Assembly: GCA_049325415.1 (NCBI GenBank)
Contig: JBMOLL010000144.1
Coordinates: 67,795 to 131,794, forward strand
DNA length: 64,000 nucleotides
Direction of reading: 5' to 3'
Source of the DNA: JBMOLL01 sp049325415
GTDB lineage: Bacteria; Bacteroidota; Bacteroidia; Bacteroidales; GCA-2748055
The notes under the pieces were generated by a model. It ran no database searches. It saw nothing but the letters and a program-made list of their open reading frames with translations, and was not told the origin of the DNA. This document shows positions 7,644 to 18,257 of this stretch, piece by piece; position 1 is the stretch's first letter, and each line of letters begins with the position of its first letter. The translations under genes and the position numbers were made by a program.

Positions 7644-8354
7644 TCAGTCGGTGTGAGCCTGTTCATTATTTTCGGTGTATACAAAATGCCAGTATTCGTT
7701 ACCGGCCGTATTATCGAAATCCAGGCCCATTTCCCTGGCTTTTCTTTCCGAAGCTTTTTCGATCTGTTCGAAGAGTTCGGTGTTTCCGGTAACATCAAAG
7801 ATTTTTTTCAGATCCAAAAGGGCCTCCTTACTGATCTTGCGCAGGACCCCTGCTCCTTCTTTATCGAGGTTTCCTCCCAGCCTTTCGTAGAGTTCATGAC
7901 GGTTTTCGTGGATCCATTTCCAGACCGGTCCCTGTTCCGGATGCAGTGCGGGCAGAACGGCTTCGGGATGGATGCAGTAGCCGTATTTCAGGATATTTTC
8001 TCCCACACTTTTCTTGATCGCGTATTGCTGTCTTCCTTTTTCACTTTCCACGAACAGGCCGGTCCGTTGCGACAGTTCACGCAGGGCCGAGATCAGCATT
8101 CCGGGAACGTTCCCGCGCGGACAGCGGGTTTTACACGACATACACTGTCCGCAGTACCAGATGGTTTCACCCGAAAGCAGATCCCTGAGCGACCCTTCAT
8201 CCCTTCGCTGAAGTGTTTCCACGATCATCCTCGGATCGTAGTTGTAAAACTCGGCCGCCGGACAGATTGCCGTGCAAACGCCACAGTTCATGCAGGCGAT
8301 CAGTCCTTCCCTGAATCGGACATCCTGTTCAAGCAGGGCAAACAGAGAACTCAT
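7644..8354 (-). CDS. HdrC-like 4Fe-4S subunit (large)
   Basis: A 236-residue protein when started at the ATG at 8352-8354. An upstream ATG at 8414 would add a 20-residue extension that does not resemble the family. Two cluster motifs, CMNCGVCTAICPAAEF and YCGQCMSCKTRCPRGNVPG, match HdrC. A mainly helical, charged C-terminal half of about 140 residues follows. It is the first gene of the five-gene Hdr-like operon. The second HdrC homologue (5123-5476) is distinct, so the complex may hold two ferredoxin-like subunits or two subcomplexes. Confidence 0.85.
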   Translation of the reverse strand: MSSLFALLEQDVRFREGLIACMNCGVCTAICPAAEFYNYDPRMIVETLQRRDEGSLRDLLSGETIWYCGQCMSCKTRCPRGNVPGMLISALRELSQRTGLFVESEKGRQQYAIKKSVGENILKYGYCIHPEAVLPALHPEQGPVWKWIHENRHELYERLGGNLDKEGAGVLRKISKEALLDLKKIFDVTGNTELFEQIEKASERKAREMGLDFDNTAGNEYWHFVYTENNEQAHTD

Positions 8355-8483
8355 GGTATATCGGTATTGATCTGCAGCAAAGCTACCGGTTACCCGAAAA
8401 CAGGTAAAGAGCAAAAAAACTCAAAACCGATAGGTATTTATACCCAGGGAGGATAAATGCCCGGGAAACCTGCTTTTAAAAAT

Positions 8484-8514
8484 GTTGGGAACAGCCTTTA
8501 AAGACTTAATTTTG
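8484..8514 (+). promoter_or_regulatory. Bacteroidota-type promoter for hutU
   Basis: TTG at 8485-8487, 19 bases, then TAATTTTG at 8507-8514. This matches the Bacteroidota sigma consensus TTTG-N19-21-TAnnTTTG, and the hutU ATG follows 17 bases later. It also lies in the divergent gap to the Hdr-like operon. Confidence 0.65.
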
Positions 8515-8531
8515 CAGAAAACCAGAAAGTG

Positions 8532-10544
<2,013 letters not shown>

Positions 10545-10547
10545 GTT

Positions 10548-10880
10548 TCAGGCTCCGAAGAGGTGGCCATAGAAGCGGTCGATCTGAGCGGATAGTTCTC
10601 CGAGACTGAAATTCCTGCTGTAGCGTCCAAATTCTTTCCCCTGGACGAACAGGAGAATAGTGGGGATGGTGAAGACACGGTTCTGACCGGAGATCACCGG
10701 GCTTTTTTCAATATCCACATAAACCGTTCTGATCCGGGGGTAGCTTGTTTCGCATAGTTCCATCACCTTGGGCTTAAGCACCTTGCAGACATTGCATGAA
10801 GGTGCGGAGAAATATACAAGCAAGGCTTCCTCATTGCTCACCAGGGCATCCAGGTTCTGCTGACTGTAAATATTTTCCAT
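10548..10880 (-). CDS. Thioredoxin-family protein with CNVC active site
   Basis: A 110-residue thioredoxin fold: LLVYFSAPSCNVCKVLKPKV carries the redox pair C29/C32, and the cis-proline region is RVFTIPTILLFVQGKE. The active site reads CNVC instead of CGPC, which probably changes its redox potential. No signal peptide, so cytoplasmic. It starts four bases after the CoA-binding protein gene stops and is probably co-transcribed with it. Partner proteins unknown. Confidence 0.88.
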   Translation of the reverse strand: MENIYSQQNLDALVSNEEALLVYFSAPSCNVCKVLKPKVMELCETSYPRIRTVYVDIEKSPVISGQNRVFTIPTILLFVQGKEFGRYSRNFSLGELSAQIDRFYGHLFGA

Positions 10881-10884
10881 GTTT

Positions 10885-11250
10885 TCAGTATTCTCCGGAA
10901 TTCAACATCATCAGCAGGCAGCCGTCGACCGGTTCGATCCCGTTCTGGTTCAGCCGGGCCATGAATTCAGGATTAATGGTGCCGGGATTAAAGATGACCC
11001 GTTTTGGTTTGAGTGAGAGGATGTAATCATAGTACTCCGGCTGCCTTGCGATCCCCAGGTAGAGGGAGACGGTATGGATATTTTCGAGGGGTGGCTGCCC
11101 GGTAAGGATCTCCATGTCCTGGATCAGTCCTTCACGGAACCCGACAGGAATAACTTCATAGCCATGCCTGATCAGGCTCTTTACCGCTTTGTGGGAAAAG
11201 CGGACAGGATTGGGGCTGGCGCCAAGAACAAGGGTTTTTTTGTCTTCCAT
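10885..11250 (-). CDS. CoA-binding (YccU-like) Rossmann protein
   Basis: A stand-alone CoA-binding domain of about 121 residues with a Rossmann-type start (KTLVLGASPNPVRFSHKAVKSLIRHG) and the VIFNPGTINPEF stretch that resembles the CoA-binding domain of succinyl-CoA synthetase alpha. The ATG at 11250 is preferred to a TTG at 11271. Such proteins are predicted to bind CoA or CoA thioesters; the role is unknown. It is paired with the thioredoxin-like gene downstream. Confidence 0.85.
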   Translation of the reverse strand: MEDKKTLVLGASPNPVRFSHKAVKSLIRHGYEVIPVGFREGLIQDMEILTGQPPLENIHTVSLYLGIARQPEYYDYILSLKPKRVIFNPGTINPEFMARLNQNGIEPVDGCLLMMLNSGEY

Positions 11251-11331
11251 CTTTTCTGAACTAGAAGACAAAATTAGTGAAAAAAGGTGATTTTCAATAG
11301 GTGCATGATCTGCTCTCAGGCAGGTACCGGA

Positions 11332-11811
11332 TCATTCCTTGCTGATCAGGGCCACGGCATAGGCTGAGACACCTTCCTCCCTGCCGGTAAAACCCAGTTT
11401 TTCCTCGGTGGTGGCTTTAACGGAAACGGAATCGATAGGGATCGACATACAGGAGGAAAGCACAGCGCGCATTCTCGGGATAAAAGGCTGGATCTTCGGT
11501 TTCTCGAGGCAGACCGTGCAGTCGATGTTTCCGATCCGGTAGCCTTTTCCGTGGATAAGGAGCACTGTCTTTTTCAGTAGCAGGGTGCTGTCGATACCCC
11601 GGTAAGCCTCATCGCTGTTGGGAAAATGAAAACCGATATCGCCCAGCGCGGCAGCACCGAGCAGGGCATCACAGATGGCATGGATCAGTGTGTCGGCGTC
11701 GGAATGGCCGGCTGCACCTTTATGGTGGGGGATCGTCACGCCTCCCAGGCGAAAAGGGATCCCTTCCTCCAGGCGGTGAACGTCATAGCCGAATCCGATC
11801 CTGAAATTCAT
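11332..11811 (-). CDS. ispF: 2-C-methyl-D-erythritol 2,4-cyclodiphosphate synthase
   Basis: A 159-residue enzyme of the non-mevalonate isoprenoid pathway that forms the cyclic diphosphate with release of CMP. The metal-binding DVHRL (D-x-H) comes near the start, HSDADTLIHAICDALLGAAALGDIGFHFP is diagnostic, and VKATTEEKLGFTGR is the C-terminal family motif. Length is normal for the homotrimeric enzyme. It starts nine bases after porV stops and is probably in the porU-porV transcript. Confidence 0.97.
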   Translation of the reverse strand: MNFRIGFGYDVHRLEEGIPFRLGGVTIPHHKGAAGHSDADTLIHAICDALLGAAALGDIGFHFPNSDEAYRGIDSTLLLKKTVLLIHGKGYRIGNIDCTVCLEKPKIQPFIPRMRAVLSSCMSIPIDSVSVKATTEEKLGFTGREEGVSAYAVALISKE

Positions 11812-11820
11812 GGCTTACGG

Positions 11821-13047
11821 TCAGAAGTTGAAACTGTCGAAATCAAATCCAAGCGTGAAACGCAGGGTATTGGCCAGCGGGCTGTTCATGCCGTTGGTCG
11901 GTACCAGGTAAGAGAAATCGAGGGTAAAAACGTTCAGCTGCAGTCCCACGCCAATGGTAAAATATTTACGGTTCCCCTTCATGGCATTTTCATGAAAGTA
12001 TCCGGCGCGGATCCCGAACTGTTCCCTGTACCAGTATTCCACACCGGTGCTGAATGCCAGCTCATACAGTTCTTCCAGGAAGATGCTCCGGGAACCGTCG
12101 CTGCGAAGCACACCGGGTGCGTCATAAAACGACTGGATCATACCCACCATCACGGAGGAGGGAGTTTCCATCCCGTATTCCACCACTTTTTCGTTGGTAA
12201 GAGTATCGATGGTATAGATGGCCGGTGTGGGAACCAGCAGTTTATTCAGGTCCATGGTAAAGGATACCATGTTGTAGGGGTCCAGGTTATAATCGAATCT
12301 TCCGCCCAGCCGAAGGTTTGTCGGAATGGGAACCTTGGTGGCATCTTCGGTGTAGGATATGGGCGTACCCATGTTGGTGATGCTGGCGCCGATGGCCCAT
12401 TTTCCATCCTGGCCGCTCAGGTTGACATCATTTTCATAATATACCCCCAGGTCGGCGGCAAACGATACGCCGGGCCGCGATTCCTGGCCGTTTACATCCT
12501 GGCCGGAGGTCAGATCGGAACGAATAAAGCGGAAAGCGATCCCACCGGAAAGGTGCTCGCTGAAAAGCCTTGAATAACCGGCATCCAGTGCAAATTCGTT
12601 GGGATTATACTGTCCCTGGACATCGCCGTTGATGTTGGTGAAAACAATGTTTCCGAGGGAGAAATATCGCAAAGAGGCACTGATCACCTGCTGGTCGTCG
12701 ACACGGAAATAGGAGGACAGGTATGCCAGGTTGATATCGGGGATCAGGTTCCTTAACCAGGGGGTATAGGTAATTGCTATACCACCGTCGCCTTTGATAA
12801 AGGGGTACTTGGCCACGTTCCAGTGTTGCGAGTTGATGTCGGCCCGTGTTGCGACACCTGCATCACCCATGGATCCTGCTCTGGAATCGGGGGCTATGAT
12901 CAGGAAGGGAACCGAGGTCTGAATGGCGTTCAATTCCCCGCCGGTGAGCTCTCCCGTGGAAATCTGGCCCGAAACACGCTGGTTTAAAACTGATATTGCC
13001 AGCACAACTCCAACAGTGGCAATTACTTGTACTCTTCTAAATGACAT
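11821..13047 (-). CDS. porV: Type IX secretion outer-membrane channel protein PorV
   Basis: About 408 residues from the ATG at 13045-13047; an upstream ATG at 13143 would add 32 residues before the signal peptide. The signal peptide is VIATVGVVLAISVLNQRVSGQ. A FadL-like beta-barrel follows, with the PorV-typical SVPFLIIAPDSRAGSMGDAGVATRADINSQHWN. PorV binds cargo released from the translocon and delivers it to the PorU sortase. It lies directly downstream of porU on the same strand, as in other Bacteroidota. Confidence 0.95.
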   Translation of the reverse strand: MSFRRVQVIATVGVVLAISVLNQRVSGQISTGELTGGELNAIQTSVPFLIIAPDSRAGSMGDAGVATRADINSQHWNVAKYPFIKGDGGIAITYTPWLRNLIPDINLAYLSSYFRVDDQQVISASLRYFSLGNIVFTNINGDVQGQYNPNEFALDAGYSRLFSEHLSGGIAFRFIRSDLTSGQDVNGQESRPGVSFAADLGVYYENDVNLSGQDGKWAIGASITNMGTPISYTEDATKVPIPTNLRLGGRFDYNLDPYNMVSFTMDLNKLLVPTPAIYTIDTLTNEKVVEYGMETPSSVMVGMIQSFYDAPGVLRSDGSRSIFLEELYELAFSTGVEYWYREQFGIRAGYFHENAMKGNRKYFTIGVGLQLNVFTLDFSYLVPTNGMNSPLANTLRFTLGFDFDSFNF

Positions 13048-13295
13048 CCGTTCAATAATTAAGTGTCCAAAGATAAATGATTTTTTCCGATGGAGAACCC
13101 TGTTGTTAAACCTGAATTCCTGAAATCTTTCCCTGTAATTCATTCAGGCTGAATTCCCGGGCCTCCTTGATCGCTAAAGCCATAAGGCGCTGATCCGTCT
13201 GATCCAGTTATAATACGTTTTTTTTATGTTTTTAGTATCTGTTTATACTGATATTCCGGCCGGAGAAATGGTTGCATCCTGAAGTCCCTTTCAGC

Positions 13296-16200
13296 TCAGT
13301 TGATCAGCAACAACCTGCCCGAGCCCGTGGCCGTCTCACCCTCGCTGTTTTCCAGGGTAACCCTGTAAATATAAATTCCCTCGCCCAGGGCAGAACCGCC
13401 ATCCGACTTTCCGTCGAAATATACCGGATCGATCCTGTATCCCGATGAATAACTGCTTGTTACAATCCTTTTTTCCAATCCGCCCGAAATATTGTAAATC
13501 TCCACAGTCACCTTGTACAACTGATCGGGCCGGTTGTGAGTGACATTGAAATAGGTTTCATCCCGGAAGGGATTGGGGTAGTTAAAGAGTTGATCCAGCA
13601 CTAGTTTATCATTGATTACCACAATAAAGGAGAGCATAAACTCGGCTGAATTATTATGGATGTCCCAGGCTTTGACATTCACATGGTGCAGCCCTTCTTC
13701 AAGATCGGCATAGGGATAGCGTACTTCTCCCCAGCGGTAGCTGTCGATGCCGGCCTGGTAATAGTTGTTCAGCACCACCGAGTTGGCCCGGTCGCCGTCG
13801 AGTGTGGCCGTTATATCGTGCCCGATTCCGTTCCCGGTGGTATTGATCCCGTAGTTATCGGTGATCCGGATCAGCAGTTCCGGATCGGGATCGGTGATCC
13901 CACCGTCGCGAAACAGGGTATCGTTCATATAAACAGCAATCTCTGGACCCTGGTCATCTTCAAAATACTGCATGGCATCTCCCCCGATTACAATAGCGGA
14001 GGTGGCTCCATGCGCATCGTTGAGTGAATCGTTCGCGTAAAAACTGATCTTGCCGGTACCGGCCAGGTAGTTAATGTCCTTGGGAACATAGAATCCAAAA
14101 CTGAATTTACCTTCCGCAACCGTTGCCTTTCCTTTATAAAGTACGCTGCTCCTGTCGTTGAAGCTCATGGTATTGCCTCCGTCGTTCGCCAGGGTGATCA
14201 CCTGTTTTGACTTATCAAACACCACCGGGTAAACTACGCCGTTGAAGCCGGGGAAGGGAGCTCCGTCGCAGGTTTCGATATGACCTGAGACTGTCACAAA
14301 ATCCAGGGCTGAAATGGTATCCGAGTATTCGGCGAGTGTAATATGGTTCACCGAATCGGCAAGCACGCGATGGCCGGGGTAAACGAGTTTCTGAGAGGGA
14401 TCGCCGAGAAGGGTGAAATTCAGTTTATTCAGTCCGGTGCCGGCCTTGTTTTTACTGTAGGCTATGATATCTCCAAGCCGGTAACCAAGGTTGGCGCTGT
14501 CCTTTTTGAAGATAATCTCGTAAAACTTTTCATTGAGAATGAAATTGGGCTGTGAATATACCAGCCTCGTGGTGGTGAAAAGCCCGATACCTCCTCCGTC
14601 GGGGTTTAACAGGACATCCTCCCCGGCCGATGTCTTTTCCAGGTCCTTGCCGGAATCGTATTCGTCGTAGCGGGAAAACTCGCAGGTGGCTGTCATAAAT
14701 AGCGGCAGGCGGTTCCTGTTCGTCCAGTTGTTGATATCGGTCACGGTAAGGATCTGTTCGTGAGCCAGTCCGCCCGTTCCCCCATGCCCCGTGTAGTTGA
14801 TGATCAGGGCACCTCTGTTCATCTGATCATTAATGGCCTGTGTGACATCGGGATATCTTTCGCCGGTAGGGGTGGAGACCTGTGGAAAGGCATCCAGGTA
14901 GATCTTGTTGATATTGTAAGCCGGATATTCCGTTTCCACTTTCTGTGCCAGTTGATCGGCCTGCTGCATATGAATATTCCCGTCTTCATCATCGCCGATA
15001 AAGCAGATGTAATTTCGCCAGTCGCCCATTGTAGACGGATCATCGTAGGCAATGATCTTGTCGACCACAGCTTCAGCTTCTTCGGTTGTTGACACCGGAA
15101 AGCGGCCGATCCCGATATCCAGCAGGCCGGTTTTGAGCTGTTCGCCGGTATCCAGGAGGCCGTAGAAGTCGTCGGAAACATACGATTTGACAGGTTCCAG
15201 GGATTCCTCCGACTGATAGGTCAGGATCATGTTCGGATTATTGTCCGTCTGTGTGCGGTTGTCAACGCTGCCATCTCCGAAAAGCAGGAGGTAGGCTGGG
15301 ACCTCGCCGTTTACACCACGATCGTAGAACATTTTCAGGAAATTCCGGATGGCGGCCACATTGGGTGTTCCGGAGGAAAACTCGTTAAACACCTGTTCTT
15401 CGGTAATTACGGCCACTTCCATATTATCGTGTACCCGCCTGTGATCGGCCAGCCTTTCTGCCTGTTCCAGGAAGAGGGGAGGGCAGACGATGATCAGATC
15501 GGGGGAGCTGAGCCCGTGCAGATTCTGGTTTTCCACCTTTGCACCGTCTCCGCTTTCCCATTCGGGAGAAGGGAAGGTCCCGTCGGGACGGAAGGCAATG
15601 AAGGTTCTTATTTCGTCGGCTGCAATTCTGTATATTGCCTGTGTTCCGCTCCGGGTATAGTTGACACGGGCCGGATCTGTTTCATCGGTGATTTCCCAGA
15701 CCATCAGGTTTTCGGGTGCATTATCCAGGCTGAATTCGGCTACATTGCCATAGCCTGCCGACCGGTGATCTGCAATCACCATCTCGTTCCCTGAAAAACT
15801 GAGGGCAGCCCTTGCATTCACGGTGATGTAATTCAACCAGCCCCTGGAGTCGGTTTCCGGCTTACTGTATTCCAGGGTTACCGTGAGAGTTTCCTGATCG
15901 GGAAGCCTGCTGTAAACCTTGCTCCCTTCGAAGGCATAGGTGGAGGTATAACTGCTCAGGTTGGTGGCAGGTATGCTGATTGAACCCAGCAAACTGTTAT
16001 TGGCTTTTACTGAAAAATAGGAACTTACATTGGATTGGGCGGCCACCCTTACAAGGATCTTCACAGGTTCTTCCATGTCGGGTCCGCTCAGCGCAAAAGG
16101 ATAACTGATTCGGGATTCCAGGCTGAAGACATCATCGAACCATTCTCTTCCGGAGCCCAGAAGGTTATATTGTTCCTTTTCACGGTACAGCCTCAGATCG

Positions 16201-17081
16201 TATGATGTTACGCTGTGGGTAGACTGTCCGGAGCTAAGGGCTGCAAGGGGAAGATCTGCAGAGGCCCCCTGGCTGTCGGTAAGAAAATAACAGCCATAAA
16301 GGGAATAGTCGTGGAGATGCTGTACGAACATTTCCGTGGATTGGTCGTAATTCCATTCCACAGGTCCCCTGGCATAAAAAAGGATAAAATCGCCGGGCCC
16401 GAACAGGTTATCACTGCCCTTATCCATGTAGAAGCCAAGCGGTGACAGATCGTCATAGGAGCCACGCGAGTAATCTTCAGGGAGTTGAACGGCTCCGGCT
16501 CCATATATTCTGACCAGGGCCGGGTTGGATAGTCCGATCTGCTGAAGCTGTTCGTAACTCAGTTTATGGATCCCGGAGGAACTCACCCTGATCTTGTACC
16601 AGTTGCCGGCGGCGAGCACGGAATTTTCACTGTAACTACCGGTGGAGGCACCTTTCAGGAGGGCGAGGGGTTCCTGTTCCCCGGTTTCAAGACTGAACTT
16701 TTCAAGCTTCATGATCCTGCCTTCGGGCGTGGTGAAGAAGGGGAAAAGTGCTAATTGTATTACCGCCTTTTTTCTCTCCGTGGAGAGCGTGTACTCCAGC
16801 TCCGGCAGGGCTGGGGGCAGCTCTGAACCGAACAGAGGATAGAATTGCTCCTCTACTTCGGAAGCCCTGATGACCCTTATGACAGGATCGGGGATCAGCC
16901 CCTGTTTTGTCCATGCCTGACTGAAATTATACCAGGGCAGCTTGCTATCCGGTGCCGGGTACGAAGCTCCCCGGAAAACCAGAGTGTCGCCATTGCCCGT
17001 CCAGTCGATATCCATTACCTGGCTGAATGCAGAAAGGCTGAAGGTAACAGCTAACAGGAGGCTCAGCAATGTTCTTTTCAT
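13296..17081 (-). CDS. porU: Type IX secretion system sortase PorU
   Basis: About 1261 residues from the ATG at 17081, in front of a signal peptide (LLSLLLAVTFSLSAFSQ); an ATG at 17105 adds eight residues. PorU is a gingipain-like C25 cysteine peptidase that removes the C-terminal signal of type IX cargo and attaches anionic lipopolysaccharide. The catalytic histidine is in INYTGHGGTGGLAHE and the cysteine in LPLFMTATCEFSRYDE, about 30 residues later. The C-terminus has its own sorting-like domain (LFNYPNPFRDETYFNV...GEGIYIYRVTL), retained in PorU. It is followed by porV and diverges from the PorP-like gene. Confidence 0.95.
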   Translation of the reverse strand: MKRTLLSLLLAVTFSLSAFSQVMDIDWTGNGDTLVFRGASYPAPDSKLPWYNFSQAWTKQGLIPDPVIRVIRASEVEEQFYPLFGSELPPALPELEYTLSTERKKAVIQLALFPFFTTPEGRIMKLEKFSLETGEQEPLALLKGASTGSYSENSVLAAGNWYKIRVSSSGIHKLSYEQLQQIGLSNPALVRIYGAGAVQLPEDYSRGSYDDLSPLGFYMDKGSDNLFGPGDFILFYARGPVEWNYDQSTEMFVQHLHDYSLYGCYFLTDSQGASADLPLAALSSGQSTHSVTSYDLRLYREKEQYNLLGSGREWFDDVFSLESRISYPFALSGPDMEEPVKILVRVAAQSNVSSYFSVKANNSLLGSISIPATNLSSYTSTYAFEGSKVYSRLPDQETLTVTLEYSKPETDSRGWLNYITVNARAALSFSGNEMVIADHRSAGYGNVAEFSLDNAPENLMVWEITDETDPARVNYTRSGTQAIYRIAADEIRTFIAFRPDGTFPSPEWESGDGAKVENQNLHGLSSPDLIIVCPPLFLEQAERLADHRRVHDNMEVAVITEEQVFNEFSSGTPNVAAIRNFLKMFYDRGVNGEVPAYLLLFGDGSVDNRTQTDNNPNMILTYQSEESLEPVKSYVSDDFYGLLDTGEQLKTGLLDIGIGRFPVSTTEEAEAVVDKIIAYDDPSTMGDWRNYICFIGDDEDGNIHMQQADQLAQKVETEYPAYNINKIYLDAFPQVSTPTGERYPDVTQAINDQMNRGALIINYTGHGGTGGLAHEQILTVTDINNWTNRNRLPLFMTATCEFSRYDEYDSGKDLEKTSAGEDVLLNPDGGGIGLFTTTRLVYSQPNFILNEKFYEIIFKKDSANLGYRLGDIIAYSKNKAGTGLNKLNFTLLGDPSQKLVYPGHRVLADSVNHITLAEYSDTISALDFVTVSGHIETCDGAPFPGFNGVVYPVVFDKSKQVITLANDGGNTMSFNDRSSVLYKGKATVAEGKFSFGFYVPKDINYLAGTGKISFYANDSLNDAHGATSAIVIGGDAMQYFEDDQGPEIAVYMNDTLFRDGGITDPDPELLIRITDNYGINTTGNGIGHDITATLDGDRANSVVLNNYYQAGIDSYRWGEVRYPYADLEEGLHHVNVKAWDIHNNSAEFMLSFIVVINDKLVLDQLFNYPNPFRDETYFNVTHNRPDQLYKVTVEIYNISGGLEKRIVTSSYSSGYRIDPVYFDGKSDGGSALGEGIYIYRVTLENSEGETATGSGRLLLIN

Positions 17082-17201
17082 GGTAAAATTCAGGTCAGGG
17101 GGCAAAAATATATATAATTACGCTTATTTTAACGTTAGATATATAACGCACGGACCCCGGGCATATTGTCAACCGGATGTTAATCGTTTGAAAGGGTTCG
17201 T

Positions 17202-17209
17202 TATCTTTG
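17202..17209 (+). promoter_or_regulatory. Possible -7 element (TATCTTTG) ahead of the PorP-like gene
   Basis: TATCTTTG matches the Bacteroidota TAnnTTTG element, nine bases before the chosen ATG, which would give a very short leader. No clear -33 TTTG lies at the usual distance, so support is modest. Confidence 0.35.
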
Positions 17210-17218
17210 CCTTGCCGT

Positions 17219-18199
17219 ATGAAACGAGCTAAACGGATATGGTTCATATTGTTGCTTCCGGCCCTGCCCCTCACAGGGCAGGATCCGGTGCTGTCGCACT
17301 TTTATGCCTGTCCGATGCAGATGAACCCGGCTATGGCAGGAACCGATTGTGCCCCGAGGCTGTTTGTGGGTTACCGCAACCAGTGGCCGGAGGCGGGATC
17401 CCCCTATGTGACCTATCAGGCTGCCTGGGAGCAGTATGTCGAGCCTTTGCACGGAGGGCTTGGTGTTCGGATCATGAATGATGTACAGGGGAACGGTGCC
17501 TACTCGGCGCTGAGTCTTGATATCATTTATTCCTATCAGTTCCATGTTTCGCGGAACCTGGATATGTCGGGGGGATTGCAGGTAACGGCAGGACAGAGGG
17601 TAATGAGAACGAACGACCTTATTCTGCCTGATATGATCGATCCGGTTACCGGTGCCATTTCCGGCGGTACTGAAGCGCTTGCCGGTCAGCACACCTTCTA
17701 TCCCGATTTTGCAGCCGGTATGGCGGGTTCCTGGAAAAAGATCTATTTTGGTGCGGCCATGCATCATCTTGCAAAACCGGTGATTTCAGAGGGCGGAGCA
17801 GGAGAAATCAGGCTTCCGCGAAAAATTACCCTGCATGCGGGAACTTTCATTCCGATCTATGAGCGCCGGCTTGGACGTGAAGTACTGCAACTGTCTCCAA
17901 ACATCATTTTCACCCAGCAGCAAAATATCCAGCAACTCAATTATGGGCTCGAAGTACTCTATAAGTCGCTGTTTGCCGGGATATGGGGACGAAATGACCT
18001 CCTGTTTTCCTATGGTACGCTGATTTTTTCAACAGGTTATGGATCAGATAATTACCGCTTCAGATACAGTTTTGATATTAAACTATCAAGTCCTTCCGTC
18101 AAAATTCCTGATCTCGGAGCGCATGAATTATCGTTAATAATTATATTTGATCGTGCAAAAAGTAACAGACACAGGGCAATAAAATGTCCAAAAATTTAG
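17219..18199 (+). CDS. PorP/SprF-family type IX secretion membrane protein
   Basis: About 326 residues with a signal peptide (IWFILLLPALPLTGQ) and the family's N-terminal pattern QDPVLSHFYACPMQMNPAMAGT, followed by an outer-membrane barrel with alternating polar/apolar strands. PorP/SprF proteins interact with the PorK/N ring or help secrete and anchor particular surface proteins such as SprB. The ATG at 17219 is preferred over one four codons earlier. It diverges from porU and lies upstream of gldJ. Bacteroidota encode many paralogues, so the exact member is not assigned. Confidence 0.9.
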   Translation: MKRAKRIWFILLLPALPLTGQDPVLSHFYACPMQMNPAMAGTDCAPRLFVGYRNQWPEAGSPYVTYQAAWEQYVEPLHGGLGVRIMNDVQGNGAYSALSLDIIYSYQFHVSRNLDMSGGLQVTAGQRVMRTNDLILPDMIDPVTGAISGGTEALAGQHTFYPDFAAGMAGSWKKIYFGAAMHHLAKPVISEGGAGEIRLPRKITLHAGTFIPIYERRLGREVLQLSPNIIFTQQQNIQQLNYGLEVLYKSLFAGIWGRNDLLFSYGTLIFSTGYGSDNYRFRYSFDIKLSSPSVKIPDLGAHELSLIIIFDRAKSNRHRAIKCPKI

Positions 18200-18257
18200 T
18201 TAGTTTTGCTGGAAGTTCTTATATTAGCACGATTATAACAGAAAAACCTTAAATGCC

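Noticed and set aside
6375..8456. 693-codon plus-strand open frame opposite the Hdr-like genes
   Set aside because: It is antisense to three genes with clear iron-sulfur and flavin motifs; its own translation has no domain and is a by-product of codon bias.
18201..18208. TAGTTTTG as the gldJ promoter element
   Set aside because: It matches TAnnTTTG, but no TTTG or TTG is found 19-21 bases upstream and the distance to the ATG is long.
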